64,000 nucleotides of DNA from an uncultured Cellulomonas sp. (GTDB lineage Bacteria; Actinomycetota; Actinomycetes; Actinomycetales; Cellulomonadaceae), in the NCBI RefSeq assembly GCF_947494015.1, contig NZ_CANLTL010000002.1, forward strand, positions 248,001 to 312,000. Reading direction: 5' to 3'. Both the position numbers and the translations under genes were made by a program. The notes beneath the pieces are model-generated. The model was not told the origin of the DNA. It did no database searches and saw only the letters and a program-made list of their open reading frames with translations. Shown in pieces: positions 1-12,322 of this stretch (its first letter is position 1; the number at the start of each line of letters is the position of its first letter).

Positions 1-1677
1 GGTCGCCGCCACGACCTCCGCGACGCCGTCGCCGTCCAGGTCCACGGTGGTGACGGACGGCGACAGGCCACGCAGCGTGCCGACGGGCACGCGCTGGTAG
101 GGGCCGAACGTCCCGTCCCCCCGGCCCGGCGACAGTCCCACCACCGGCGCGATCCCGGCACCGCCCTCGGGATGCGGGACGAACTGCGCCGTGCCCACCA
201 CGGCGTCGAGGTGACCGTCACCGGTGACATCGGCGAGCTGCACGTCTCCGTTCACCCAGTCCCCCGGGTCCGACTCGGTCGTGACCCCGCGGTCGAAACG
301 CACCGTGGTCGTCGGCTGCGCCCAGGACAGCGTCAGGCCGACCCCGTAGCTGCCCAGGTCTCGCGGGTCCTCGCTGCGCACCCGCAGGTACCAGGGCCCG
401 GGCCCGTCGAGCTCGTCGGTGCGGTCCCCGAGCGAGGGCCGGTCGTCCACCGTCAGCAGGTACGCGCCGTCGCGGTCGTGCACGTCGACCACCGCGCCCC
501 GGACGCTGACGCGATGACGCGCCGACGATCCCGGGTCGAAGGTGTACCAGTCGATGTCGCCCTCGGCGTCGAAGGTCCCGTCCACCTGTCCGCCGGCACC
601 CTCGGTCCTCGCCAGGGGCCGCGCGCCCGCCATCACGTCGTCCTGGCCACCGTCGCCGAGGGGGCGGTCGAACGCGAGACCCGGCGCTGCCGGCACCGCG
701 TCACCCAGCGTCACCGCAGCCGCGGCGTCCACGACGCCGCTTCCGTAGTACGGGTCGGCGCCCGGCGCCGCGGCGTCCTGGGCCGTCCGCTCCAGCCGCT
801 CGACGACCTGTGCGGGGTCGAGCCCCGGCTCGTGGGCGCGCACCAGCGCCACCACCCCCGCCACGCGTGCCGACGCCAGGCCGTCGGTGCTCCACGGGCC
901 GTACCCGTCACCCTGCGTGGGAACCGTCACGTTCGCGCCCGGGGCGGCCACCGTGGCCCAGTCGCCCCAGCCGTGCCGGCTCTCCGGCGACCGGTCGTCG
1001 TCCGACCGCGCCACCGCGACCAGCCCCGGCAGCTCGGACGCCCAGGCGGCCGGGTACCGCGGGGTGCCGTCGGGCGCGTCCCCCATCGGGACCACGACGA
1101 CCGCGCCGGCCGCGATCGCCGCCACCACGGCGTCGCGCAGTGCGCCGGACGACGTGGGTGTGGCCTGGGACACGTGGATGACGTCCGCCCCGCGCGCCGT
1201 CGCGGCGCGCACGCCCGAGGCGACGACGTCGTCCGCCCCGGGTGTCTGCCAGTGCCCCTCGGTCACCTTGATGGGCAGGATCGTGGCCTCGTACGCGACC
1301 CCCATGGACCCGGCTCCGTCGAGCCGACCGGCGATGACGCCGGCCACGGCGGTGCCGTGGCCGCTCACGTCGTCCGGCTGGGGGTCGGCGCCGACCAGGT
1401 CGACGCCCGGGAGGAGCGCGCCGGCGAGCTCGGGATGGCCGGCCTGCACGCCGCTGTCGACGACCGCGACGGTGACCCCGCGCCCCGCCGTGACCTGCCA
1501 GGCCCGGGGGATGCGCAGCATCGCGCCGTCGGCCTCGGACCAGCCGGGGTCCGGTGTCGGGACCAGCCGACTCGCGGCGGGGAGCGGCGCGGGGGCCCCG
1601 GCGGCCGCCGCCGGGGTGAGCCCCGAGACGCCCAGCAGGCCGACGAGGGCGGCAACGGTCGCGGTGACGGGACGCAC
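1..1677 (-). CDS. Secreted S8 (subtilisin-fold) protein with FG-GAP repeats, partial; catalytic Ser replaced
   Basis: The frame reads leftward from a GTG with GGAG five bases upstream and runs off the window edge, so the C-terminus is missing (559 codons present). A signal peptide with an Ala-rich end (about residues 1-24) precedes an S8 domain: Asp74 in VAVVDSGV and His107 in SGHGTAVAG are present. At the catalytic Ser position the motif reads DGLASARVAG, so Ser is Gly266. The oxyanion-hole Asn of the usual GN motif is Asp200 (PMGDAPDG). A pre-peptidase-like beta domain (about 305-415) and a calcium-binding-type FG-GAP/VCBS repeat (DVTGDGHLD, DLDGDG) follow. The family fold is clear. Loss of both residues suggests a non-proteolytic exported binding protein, which is inference. 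A working protease with an unusual mechanism is less likely. Confidence 0.8.
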   Translation of the reverse strand, partial: MRPVTATVAALVGLLGVSGLTPAAAAGAPAPLPAASRLVPTPDPGWSEADGAMLRIPRAWQVTAGRGVTVAVVDSGVQAGHPELAGALLPGVDLVGADPQPDDVSGHGTAVAGVIAGRLDGAGSMGVAYEATILPIKVTEGHWQTPGADDVVASGVRAATARGADVIHVSQATPTSSGALRDAVVAAIAAGAVVVVPMGDAPDGTPRYPAAWASELPGLVAVARSDDDRSPESRHGWGDWATVAAPGANVTVPTQGDGYGPWSTDGLASARVAGVVALVRAHEPGLDPAQVVERLERTAQDAAAPGADPYYGSGVVDAAAAVTLGDAVPAAPGLAFDRPLGDGGQDDVMAGARPLARTEGAGGQVDGTFDAEGDIDWYTFDPGSSARHRVSVRGAVVDVHDRDGAYLLTVDDRPSLGDRTDELDGPGPWYLRVRSEDPRDLGSYGVGLTLSWAQPTTTVRFDRGVTTESDPGDWVNGDVQLADVTGDGHLDAVVGTAQFVPHPEGGAGIAPVVGLSPGRGDGTFGPYQRVPVGTLRGLSPSVTTVDLDGDGVAEVVAAT

Positions 1678-1829
1678 GGGAGCTCCAGACGGTCGGTGAG
1701 ACGGACCGGAGGTCCTTCGACCAAGATGATCGACGCTCGCCGGCATGACCGACGCATCCTGCGCGGGTGAAATCCGCGCCGTACGCCCGCTCCGTCCGGG
1801 TGGCGTGCTCGGGTCGTTCCGGGTCGGCG

Positions 1830-3536
1830 TCATGCCGCGGGCTGGGCCAGGCGCCTGTGCAGACCGTGCACGGTCGCGGGGACATCCGCTGCGGGGCCCG
1901 GTCGCGCGAACCAGTACCCCTGAGCCGTGTCGCACCCGTACGCGCGGAGCAGGCGCCAGGCCTGCTCGGTCTCGACACCCTCCGCGACGACCTGCAGCCG
2001 CAGGCTCTGGGCCAGCTCGACCGTGGACCGGACGATGACCTGGGCACTGGGGTCCAGCTCGATCTCACGGACGAAGGACTGGTCGATCTTGAGCACGTCC
2101 ACCGGCAGCCGGGACAGGTACGACAGCGAGGAGTACCCGGTGCCGTAGTCGTCGATCGCGACCCGGATCCCCAGCGCGCGCAGCCGGGTCAGCACGTCGG
2201 CACGGTCGACGGCCGGGTCGCCCGCCCGGGCGATCTCGACCGACTCCGTGATCTCCACCTCGAGGACCGCCGGGTCGAGGCGGCGGTCGGCCAGCAGCGC
2301 CGCGACGACGTCGGGCAGGGCGGCGTCCCGCAGGCTCTCCACCGACAGGTTGACCGCCACCGAGAGCGCGAGCCCGTCGGCCCGCCACGCGGCGACGTCG
2401 TCCAGCGCCTGCGCCAGGACGACCGACGTCAGCCCGCGGATGAGCCCGGTCTGCTCGGCCAGGCCGAGGAACTCCGACGGCGGCACGGTGCCCCGAGTCG
2501 GGTGCTCCCAGCGCACCAGCGCCTCCACGCCGCGGACCGTGCCCCGGCGCAGGTCGACCTGGGGCTGGTAGTGCACGACGAGCTCGGCACGGTCGACGGC
2601 TCGACGCAGCTCGCCGTAGAGGGTCACCCGCTCGGGGACGCGGTCGTCATGAGCCGCGTCGTACGCCTCGACACCCGTGTGATGGGCCTTCGCGCGGTAC
2701 ATCGCGGCGTCCGCCCGGCGCAGCAGCAGCAGCCACGAGTCGCCGGCGCCGGCGGCGCACGCGACGCCGACGCTGAGGCCGACGTCGAGCACCATCCCGG
2801 CGACGACCAGCGGGGTCGTGAACGCCGTCACCACGTCGCGAGCCACCGCGTGGGCGTCCGCGGCGTTGCGCGCCGGGTCGAGCAGAACGGCGAACTCGTC
2901 GCCGCCGAGCCGAGCGACCGTGGCCCGCGCCGGGAGCTGCTCGACCAGCCGCTCGGCCACCCGGGTCAGCAGCTCGTCGCCGACGTGGTGGCCGAGGGTG
3001 CCGTTGACCTCCTTGAACCGGTCGAGGTCCAGCACGAGGACCGCCAGCACGCGTCCGTCGCGCTGCGCGGCGTCGAACGCCGCATCGGCCCGCCCGGCGA
3101 AGCCGGTCCGGTTGAGCAGCCGGGTAAGCGGGTCGTGGTGGGCGAGGAAGGCCAGCTGGTCGGTCCGCTGCGCACGTTCGACGTCGGCCCGGCGCAGATC
3201 CCGGCCCCGGCGGGCGCCGAACACCATCATCACCACGTGGGCGAGCGCGACGAAGACGACGACGTCGCCGAGGTGGGCCGCGGGGACGCGGGCATCCCAC
3301 CCCGCGACGGTGTCGAACGCCTCCAGCGCGACGCCGAGCGCGGCGAGCAGCACCAGGGCCGCGACGACGACCACGACGTCCCGGCGCACCCGCCGACGCA
3401 GCCCGTCCTCGTCGGGAGGGACGCCTGGGGCGGCCCCGGCCGGTCCACCGTGCACCGTCACTCCCCTCGTCGTCGGGACCGAGGCACCCGGCGTCGTCGT
3501 GCGGGGGCTGGTCAGCAGGTGCCGATCGGCCGCCAC
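1830..3536 (-). CDS. Membrane GGDEF-EAL protein (c-di-GMP synthase/phosphodiesterase)
   Basis: A 568-residue protein with two membrane segments near residues 53-71 and 90-107, then GGDEF (HDPLTRLLNR near 133, intact LGGDEF near 215) and EAL domains. The EAL part keeps the catalytic set: EALVRW, NLSVESL, EVEITES, DDYGTGYSS, LKIDQSFV, AEGVE and QGYWFARP, so phosphodiesterase activity is plausible. No RxxD product-inhibition site sits five residues before GGDEF. No periplasmic or PAS sensor domain is seen, so the input is unknown. The start is GTG at the distal end of the frame; a later start in the low-complexity first 45 residues is possible. It is divergent from another GGDEF gene 92 bp away. 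Confidence 0.88.
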   Translation of the reverse strand: MAADRHLLTSPRTTTPGASVPTTRGVTVHGGPAGAAPGVPPDEDGLRRRVRRDVVVVVAALVLLAALGVALEAFDTVAGWDARVPAAHLGDVVVFVALAHVVMMVFGARRGRDLRRADVERAQRTDQLAFLAHHDPLTRLLNRTGFAGRADAAFDAAQRDGRVLAVLVLDLDRFKEVNGTLGHHVGDELLTRVAERLVEQLPARATVARLGGDEFAVLLDPARNAADAHAVARDVVTAFTTPLVVAGMVLDVGLSVGVACAAGAGDSWLLLLRRADAAMYRAKAHHTGVEAYDAAHDDRVPERVTLYGELRRAVDRAELVVHYQPQVDLRRGTVRGVEALVRWEHPTRGTVPPSEFLGLAEQTGLIRGLTSVVLAQALDDVAAWRADGLALSVAVNLSVESLRDAALPDVVAALLADRRLDPAVLEVEITESVEIARAGDPAVDRADVLTRLRALGIRVAIDDYGTGYSSLSYLSRLPVDVLKIDQSFVREIELDPSAQVIVRSTVELAQSLRLQVVAEGVETEQAWRLLRAYGCDTAQGYWFARPGPAADVPATVHGLHRRLAQPAA

Positions 3537-3628
3537 GCGCCGCGTCTGAGGGATCCGCCGCGGCCGGCGCCGTCATCCGGTCGGCCGCTGCCCGCTCAAC
3601 GGCCGGGCCGGCGACCGATGGTCGACGT

Positions 3629-4917
3629 ATGACCTGGATCCGGCGCTGGGCGCTGTGGCAGACGCCGAGGGGCGTGGCGGTCATCGTCCTCGCCACGGTG
3701 GTGGCCGCCTGCGCGACCGTGCTGCTCCACGTCGGCGCATGGACCTCGGCAGACCGCCACGACTGGCTGCTGCTCGCGGTGCTCGTGGTCATCGGGGACG
3801 TCACCGACCGGGTCAAGGAGCGACTGGGGTGGGTGGTCCGGTCCCGGGCGGGGTCCGGTGGGGCCGACATCACCGTCAGCACCGACACGGTCTGGATCGT
3901 CGTGGCGATCGTGGCCCTGCCCGTCCACCTCGTCGGCCTGCTGTCGGTGCTGCTCTTGCTCGCCACGGACGTGCGGTGGCACCGCTCGCGTCCGGCCGAC
4001 GCGCCGTTCCCCCTCCATCGCGTCGTGTTCAACGCCGCCATGGTGGCGACGTCCTCCAGCTGGGCGGCGCACGCCTACCACGCGGTGGTGAGCGCACTGC
4101 AGGGGCAGGGCGAGGTGCCGCCCGTCGGGGCCGTGCTGCTCGGCGGCCTGGTGGCGACGCTGCTGATGGACGTCGTGCAGATGACCACGCTCGGGCTGAT
4201 CGTGGTGGCGTGCGGTGAGCCCGAGCGGGTCGTCCCCCGGCTGCTGGTGTCCAGCGCCCCGGACGAGCTGGGCCTGGGCTCGCTCGGTCTGCTGCTGGCC
4301 GTCGCGTGGCAGACCGATCCCCTGCTGCTGCTGGCCGGGATGCCCGTCGTGATGCACCTGCAGCAGGCCCTGCTGCACCGCCAGCTGCGCGAGGCGAGCG
4401 AGCGTGACCCCAGGACCGGGCTGCTGTCGGCCGGTCACTGGCGGGAGCGGGCCGAACGCGCCCTGGTCACGGTCCGCGCGCGCTCGACGCCGCTCGGGGT
4501 GCTGCTGGTGGACCTCGACCACTTCAAGACCGTGAACGACACCCACGGCCACCTCGCAGGCGACCGGCTGCTCGTGGCCGCGGCCCGGGGTGATGCAGGC
4601 CGCCGTCCGCGACGGCGACCTCGTCGGCCGGTTCGGCGGCGAGGAGTTCGTCGTCCTGCTCCCGCAGGCCGACGCCGCCGTGGTCGGCGCCGTGGCCGAG
4701 CGGCTGCGGCTGGCGATCGCCGACTGCTCGGTCCCGCTGCCGGACGGCGGCGCGCCCGTGCGGGTCACCGCGTCGGTCGGCGCGTGCTGCTTCCCCGACG
4801 ACGGGTACTCGGTGGACGAGCTGCTGGCGCAGGCGGACCGCCCTGTACGCCGCCAAGCACGCCGGCCGGGACCGCGTCACGTTCGCGGCCGTGGACCGCG
4901 CCCGCGTCGCCGGGTAG
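3629..4917 (+). pseudogene. Membrane-anchored diguanylate cyclase interrupted by two frameshifts
   Basis: The first frame starts at ATG 3629 and encodes about six membrane segments and the start of a GGDEF domain (DPRTGLL, DLDHFKTVNDTHGHLAGDRLL). At the run of four G at 4587-4590 the homology moves to a second frame carrying RDGD, then five residues, then GGEEF, which is an intact I-site and active site. Near 4839-4845 it moves again to a third frame giving LYAAKHAGRDRV and a stop at 4917. Removing one base at each point restores a normal diguanylate cyclase of about 428 residues. Both shifts sit in G/C runs, so sequencing or assembly error is as likely as true decay. The gene faces mdh and ends before a strong hairpin. 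Confidence 0.8.
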
Positions 4918-4946
4918 CTGTACCCGCCTACAGCGGTGTGGACGAC

Positions 4947-4981
4947 GACGGCGCCGCCCCCGGGTGGGGTACGGCGCCGTC
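4947..4981. terminator. Bidirectional hairpin between the cyclase gene and mdh
   Basis: A perfect 10-bp stem (GACGGCGCCG at 4947-4956 with CGGCGCCGTC at 4972-4981) encloses a loop that can itself pair C4 with G4. It lies between two convergent stops. There is no clear U-tract, as is usual in GC-rich actinobacteria. Confidence 0.65.
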
Positions 4982-5015
4982 GGGCACGGCCGTGGTGGCC
5001 GGAACGGGGTCGGGC

Positions 5016-7490
<2,475 letters not shown>

Positions 7491-7509
7491 TCACGATGAC
7501 GGGAACCAC

Positions 7510-8574
7510 ATGTCGCAGGACACCCCTGACCTGAACCCGGCCGGCAGCGCCGGGACCGCGAGCTCCGGCACCGGAGCGACGGCCATGCCGCAGTCGGGTG
7601 CCTCGTCGGCCACCACGCCGTCGAGCACGCCGTCGGACCCGCCTGCCGGGGACGCCGCGGGCGACCCGACGGGCCCCACCACCGGCGCCGTCGCCTCCGT
7701 GGACGGCGACCTGCCCGGTGACCTCGTCGTCCTGTCGCCCGCGCGCCCGACGCTGTGGGCGCGCCTGGCCGCCGAGATGCTCGGTGCCTTCGTGCTCGTG
7801 CTCGTCGGCGTGGGCATCGCGCTGTACGCGCAGCTGTCCGGTGCGGGTGCGCTCGGCACCGCGCTGGGCTTCGGCTTCGCGCTGACGGCGATGGCGATCG
7901 CGCTCGGGCACGTCTCGGGCGGGCACTTCAACCCGGCCGTGACGCTCGGTGCGGTCGTGGCCGGCCGCACCCCGGCGCGCGACCTCGTCCCCTACTGGCT
8001 CGCGCAGCTGGTCGGGGCGGTGCTGGCCGCGGCGGCCCTGTACGTCACCGTGCCCGCCCAGCTGGCCGTGCTGATCGGGCAGGGCGGCCGGCGTCAGCTG
8101 TTCTCGGCGAGCGCCAACGGGTACGGCGAGCACTCGCCGCTCTACACGCTGTCCCAGGGCCAGGTCGGCTTCGACCTGATGCCGACCCTGCTCATCGAGC
8201 TCGTCGCGACCGCCGTCCTGGTGGGGGTCGTGCTGGCCGCGTCCAGCCGCCGGGTGTCCCACGCCGTCGCGCCGGTCGCGATGGGCCTGACCTACGCGGT
8301 GCTCGTCCTGCTGGCCGCGCCGATCGACGCCGCCGGTCTCAACCCGGCCCGGTCCACCGCGGCCGCGCTGTTCGCCGAGGGCTGGGCCCTGGAGCAGCTG
8401 TGGCTGTTCTGGGCGGCGCCGCTCGTCGGCGCGGCCATCGCCGGGCTCGCGCACCGCGCGTTCGCCGTCGACGCCGGCCCGGAGAACCTGCTCGAGGAGG
8501 ACGACCTGGTCGTCGACGAGGACTCCCTCCTGGACGACGACGCCGACGACATCACGGTCGGCCCGCGCCCCTGA
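7510..8574 (+). CDS. MIP-family aquaporin / glycerol facilitator with extended termini
   Basis: A 354-residue membrane channel. Six membrane segments start near residue 83. The two half-helix motifs are intact: NPA in GHVSGGHFNPAVTLG and NPAR in AGLNPARSTAAALF, where the Arg is the selectivity-filter residue. The overall pattern resembles AqpZ/MIP proteins; water versus glycerol selectivity cannot be settled by eye. The first 80 residues are low-complexity Ser/Thr/Gly/Pro, and the last 30 are very acidic (LLEEDDLVVDEDSLLDDDADD), so the protein is about 110 residues longer than usual. ATG 7510 is the most plausible start, though its ribosome site is weak. Divergent from icd. Confidence 0.88.
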   Translation: MSQDTPDLNPAGSAGTASSGTGATAMPQSGASSATTPSSTPSDPPAGDAAGDPTGPTTGAVASVDGDLPGDLVVLSPARPTLWARLAAEMLGAFVLVLVGVGIALYAQLSGAGALGTALGFGFALTAMAIALGHVSGGHFNPAVTLGAVVAGRTPARDLVPYWLAQLVGAVLAAAALYVTVPAQLAVLIGQGGRRQLFSASANGYGEHSPLYTLSQGQVGFDLMPTLLIELVATAVLVGVVLAASSRRVSHAVAPVAMGLTYAVLVLLAAPIDAAGLNPARSTAAALFAEGWALEQLWLFWAAPLVGAAIAGLAHRAFAVDAGPENLLEEDDLVVDEDSLLDDDADDITVGPRP

Positions 8575-8581
8575 CCGCCGC

Positions 8582-8610
8582 CGCTGCGCGCCGTCCGCCG
8601 GCGCGCAGCG
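8582..8610. terminator. Bidirectional hairpin between aquaporin and DUF3017 genes
   Basis: A perfect 11-bp stem (8582-8592 with 8600-8610, core CTGCGCGCC/GGCGCGCAG) has a seven-base loop and lies between two convergent stops. Confidence 0.7.
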
Positions 8611-8628
8611 CGCCTCGGCCCCGCGCCG

Positions 8629-8982
8629 TCAGGGCGTGGGGATGACCTGAGCCAGGACGCCGACCGCGAGCGCGAGCGCGGCGAGCACCGCGGTGTCCAC
8701 GGTGCGTGAGCGGACGGTGAGGGCGACCGGCCCGGCTCGCAGCACGGCACGCGCCACGGCGAAGCCGGCCAGCAGGCCGGCGAGCAGGAGCCCGCCCGGT
8801 CGGGGACCGGCGGCGACCGTGACCCCGAGGACGACGGCCAGTCCCGCGCAGACCCACCACAGCGAGGCGCTGCGCCCGGCCGCGAGCGACGCGCGTGCCG
8901 CGGCCCGGGGATCGACGGGGCCGGGGTCGCGCGGGCGCTCCGTCGGCACGCCGTCGGCGTGCCCGCGGTCCTGCTCCTGCAT
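8629..8982 (-). CDS. DUF3017 small membrane protein
   Basis: 117 residues: a charged N-terminus of about 40 residues, then LWWVCAGLAVVLGVTVAAG, a Gly/Leu-rich segment and a final hydrophobic stretch ending VLAQVIPTP, so about three membrane segments. This fits the DUF3017 family of actinobacterial membrane proteins, whose role is unknown to me; in many relatives it lies near folD or mdh. GGGGAGG eight bases before the ATG fixes the start. Convergent with the aquaporin gene, and its start is 90 bp from the divergent flavoprotein gene. Confidence 0.75.
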   Translation of the reverse strand: MQEQDRGHADGVPTERPRDPGPVDPRAAARASLAAGRSASLWWVCAGLAVVLGVTVAAGPRPGGLLLAGLLAGFAVARAVLRAGPVALTVRSRTVDTAVLAALALAVGVLAQVIPTP

Positions 8983-9072
8983 CGGCTGGCCTCCCCGACG
9001 CGCCAGCCTACCGTCGGCCCACCGTCCGTCCGGCGCCCGGTCCGGGGCCGGTCCGGGGATACGGTGAGCGGG

Positions 9073-10383
9073 ATGCCCGACGCCCGCCCTCCCGCTGCCG
9101 CTCCGCCCGCCGTCCCGCCCCCGTCGCACCCCGTCCGCTCGGTGCTCGTCGTCGGCGCCGGGCTGGCCGGCGCCCGGACCGTGGCCGCGCTGCGCGAGCA
9201 CGGCTTCGACGGGCGGGTGACCCTGCTCGGGCGCGAGACCCGCGACCCGTACGACCGGCCGCCGCTGTCCAAGCACCTGCTGGACCGTCCCGAGCCCGCG
9301 TGGCTGCGCGACGAGCTCGGCGTGGACGTGCACACCCTCGCCGACACCGTGCAGCTGGGCACGAGCGCCGACCACCTCGCCGTCGTCGGGGACGGCGTCG
9401 TGGTCCGGGCGGGCGCCGCCGACGTGCGGGCGGACGCCGTCGTGCTGGCGACCGGCTCGCGCGCCGTGCGCCCGGCCGACTGGGGGGACGCGGTGACCCT
9501 GCACACCGCCGACGACGCGGCCGGCCTGCGGGCACGCCTGGTGCCGGGTGCGCGGCTGGTCGTGGTGGGCGCCGGGTGGATCGGCGCGGAGGTCGCCGGG
9601 GTGGCGAGCGCCGCCGGCGTCGACGTCACCGTCGTGGAGGCCACGACGGCTCCGCTCAGCGCCGCCCTGGGTGCGCGGGTGGGCGACCTCACCGCCGGCT
9701 GGTACGCCGCCGCCGGCGTCCGGCTCGAGCTGGGTGCCGAGGTGACCGGCGTGTCCCGGGACGGCGTCGGTCTCGCCGACGGGCGCCGGCTGCCGGCCGA
9801 CGTCGTCCTGGCCGCGGTGGGCGCGCGGCCGGACACCGGGTGGCTCGACGGCTCGCTCCCGCGCGACCCGGACGGCTCGCTGCGGGTCGACGCGGGGTAC
9901 GGAGTCGTCGGCGCCCCCGGGCACGTCCGCGCGGTCGGCGACGTCGCCCGGCGGTGGTCGGCCCGGCACGGCTGGGTGCCCGGGGGCCACTGGGACGGCG
10001 CGCTGCGGGGTCCGGCCACGGCCGTGCGCGCCCTGCTCGGCGCGTCGAGCACGACGGACGACCACGAGGACCCGGCGCCGTACGTGTTCTCCACCCAGCT
10101 CGGGCACGACCTCACGCTGCTCGGCCAGCAGGGCCCCGGCGACGAGCTCGTCCTGCGCGGCGACCCCGCCGGGGGCGCCGGCTGGGGCGCCCTGTGGTTC
10201 GCCGCGCCCGCGGTGGACGACGACGGCGGTCCCGGGCGCGCCCTGACCGCGATGCTCGCCGTCGACCGGCCGCGGGACGTCGCCGCGGGCCGCCGGCTGT
10301 TCGGCGGACCGGTGCTGCCCCGGCTGGACCCGGCCGTCGCCGCCGACGCCACGCGCGGGCTGCGCGACGCCGTCGTCCGGTAG
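9073..10383 (+). CDS. FAD-dependent ferredoxin/rubredoxin reductase-type oxidoreductase
   Basis: 436 residues. After an Ala/Pro-rich lead of about 23 residues comes an FAD Rossmann motif (VLVVGAGLAGARTVAALREHG), the family marker DPYDRPPLSKHLL, a second NAD(P) Rossmann motif (LVVVGAGWIGAEVAG), the FAD-contacting VRAVGDVARRW and the C-terminal reductase domain (GHWDGALRGPATAV, FSTQLGHDLTLLG). Such enzymes pass electrons from NAD(P)H to a ferredoxin or rubredoxin for a P450 or dioxygenase. No such partner lies nearby, so the acceptor is unknown. GTG 9064 is an alternative start three codons upstream. Confidence 0.87.
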   Translation: MPDARPPAAAPPAVPPPSHPVRSVLVVGAGLAGARTVAALREHGFDGRVTLLGRETRDPYDRPPLSKHLLDRPEPAWLRDELGVDVHTLADTVQLGTSADHLAVVGDGVVVRAGAADVRADAVVLATGSRAVRPADWGDAVTLHTADDAAGLRARLVPGARLVVVGAGWIGAEVAGVASAAGVDVTVVEATTAPLSAALGARVGDLTAGWYAAAGVRLELGAEVTGVSRDGVGLADGRRLPADVVLAAVGARPDTGWLDGSLPRDPDGSLRVDAGYGVVGAPGHVRAVGDVARRWSARHGWVPGGHWDGALRGPATAVRALLGASSTTDDHEDPAPYVFSTQLGHDLTLLGQQGPGDELVLRGDPAGGAGWGALWFAAPAVDDDGGPGRALTAMLAVDRPRDVAAGRRLFGGPVLPRLDPAVAADATRGLRDAVVR

Positions 10384-10389
10384 GGGGTG

Positions 10390-10415
10390 GGGCCGGGGCG
10401 TCACCGCCCCGGCCC
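10390..10415. terminator. Bidirectional hairpin between flavoprotein gene and purH
   Basis: A perfect 11-bp GC stem (10390-10400 with 10405-10415) has a TCAC tetraloop and lies between two convergent stops. It is one of the strongest hairpins in the window. Confidence 0.75.
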
Positions 10416-10458
10416 GCGCCCCCGCACAGCTGCGCGCCGGCCGCCGGCGGCGCGGGCG

Positions 10459-12096
<1,638 letters not shown>

Positions 12097-12149
12097 GAGC
12101 TCCTCCGGGGTCGGTACTCACGTCGCCGGGAGCGGCGATGTGTCGTGGA

Positions 12150-12240
12150 CCCAGGCACCCAGGCGGACGGTGCACCGGCGGGTTTGCTCGGCCGCTCCCC
12201 GGTGGTTGCGCCCACCTCAGGTACGCCAGTCACGGCCGGG
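12150..12240 (-). promoter_or_regulatory. ZTP (pfl-type) riboswitch in the purH leader
   Basis: Read on the minus strand, the leader contains the conserved blocks of the pfl/ZTP aptamer in order: GTGACTGGCG (12224-12233), GTGGG, ACCACCGGGGAGC (12194-12206), then CCGCCTGGGTG (12156-12166), which forms the pseudoknot-side strand. These blocks and the purH context are the family's hallmark. Downstream, GCTCCC (12128-12133) could pair with the GGAGC part of the purH ribosome site (12099-12103), which would make this a translational switch. The aptamer call rests on visible motifs; the switching mechanism is inference. Confidence 0.88.
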
Positions 12241-12263
12241 GCCAGGGTACCGAACGCATCAGC

Positions 12264-12322
12264 GGACGGTCACCCCGCCGGGACGGTCGGCTCCGCCAGG
12301 ACGGTCGGCTCAGCGGACGGTC
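12264..12322. repeat. Four GGACGGTC repeats, including a duplicated purN 3' end
   Basis: GGACGGTC occurs at 12264, 12281, 12299 and 12315, spaced 17, 18 and 16 bp. The 17-bp stretch TCAGCGGACGGTCACCC that contains the purN stop (from 12310) is also present at 12259, 51 bp away. The array lies between purN and the riboswitch. Confidence 0.7.

Noticed and set aside
1-1677. Type VII secretion mycosin
   Set aside because: No C-terminal membrane anchor is seen, FG-GAP and pre-peptidase-like domains follow the S8 domain, and no ESX genes are in view.
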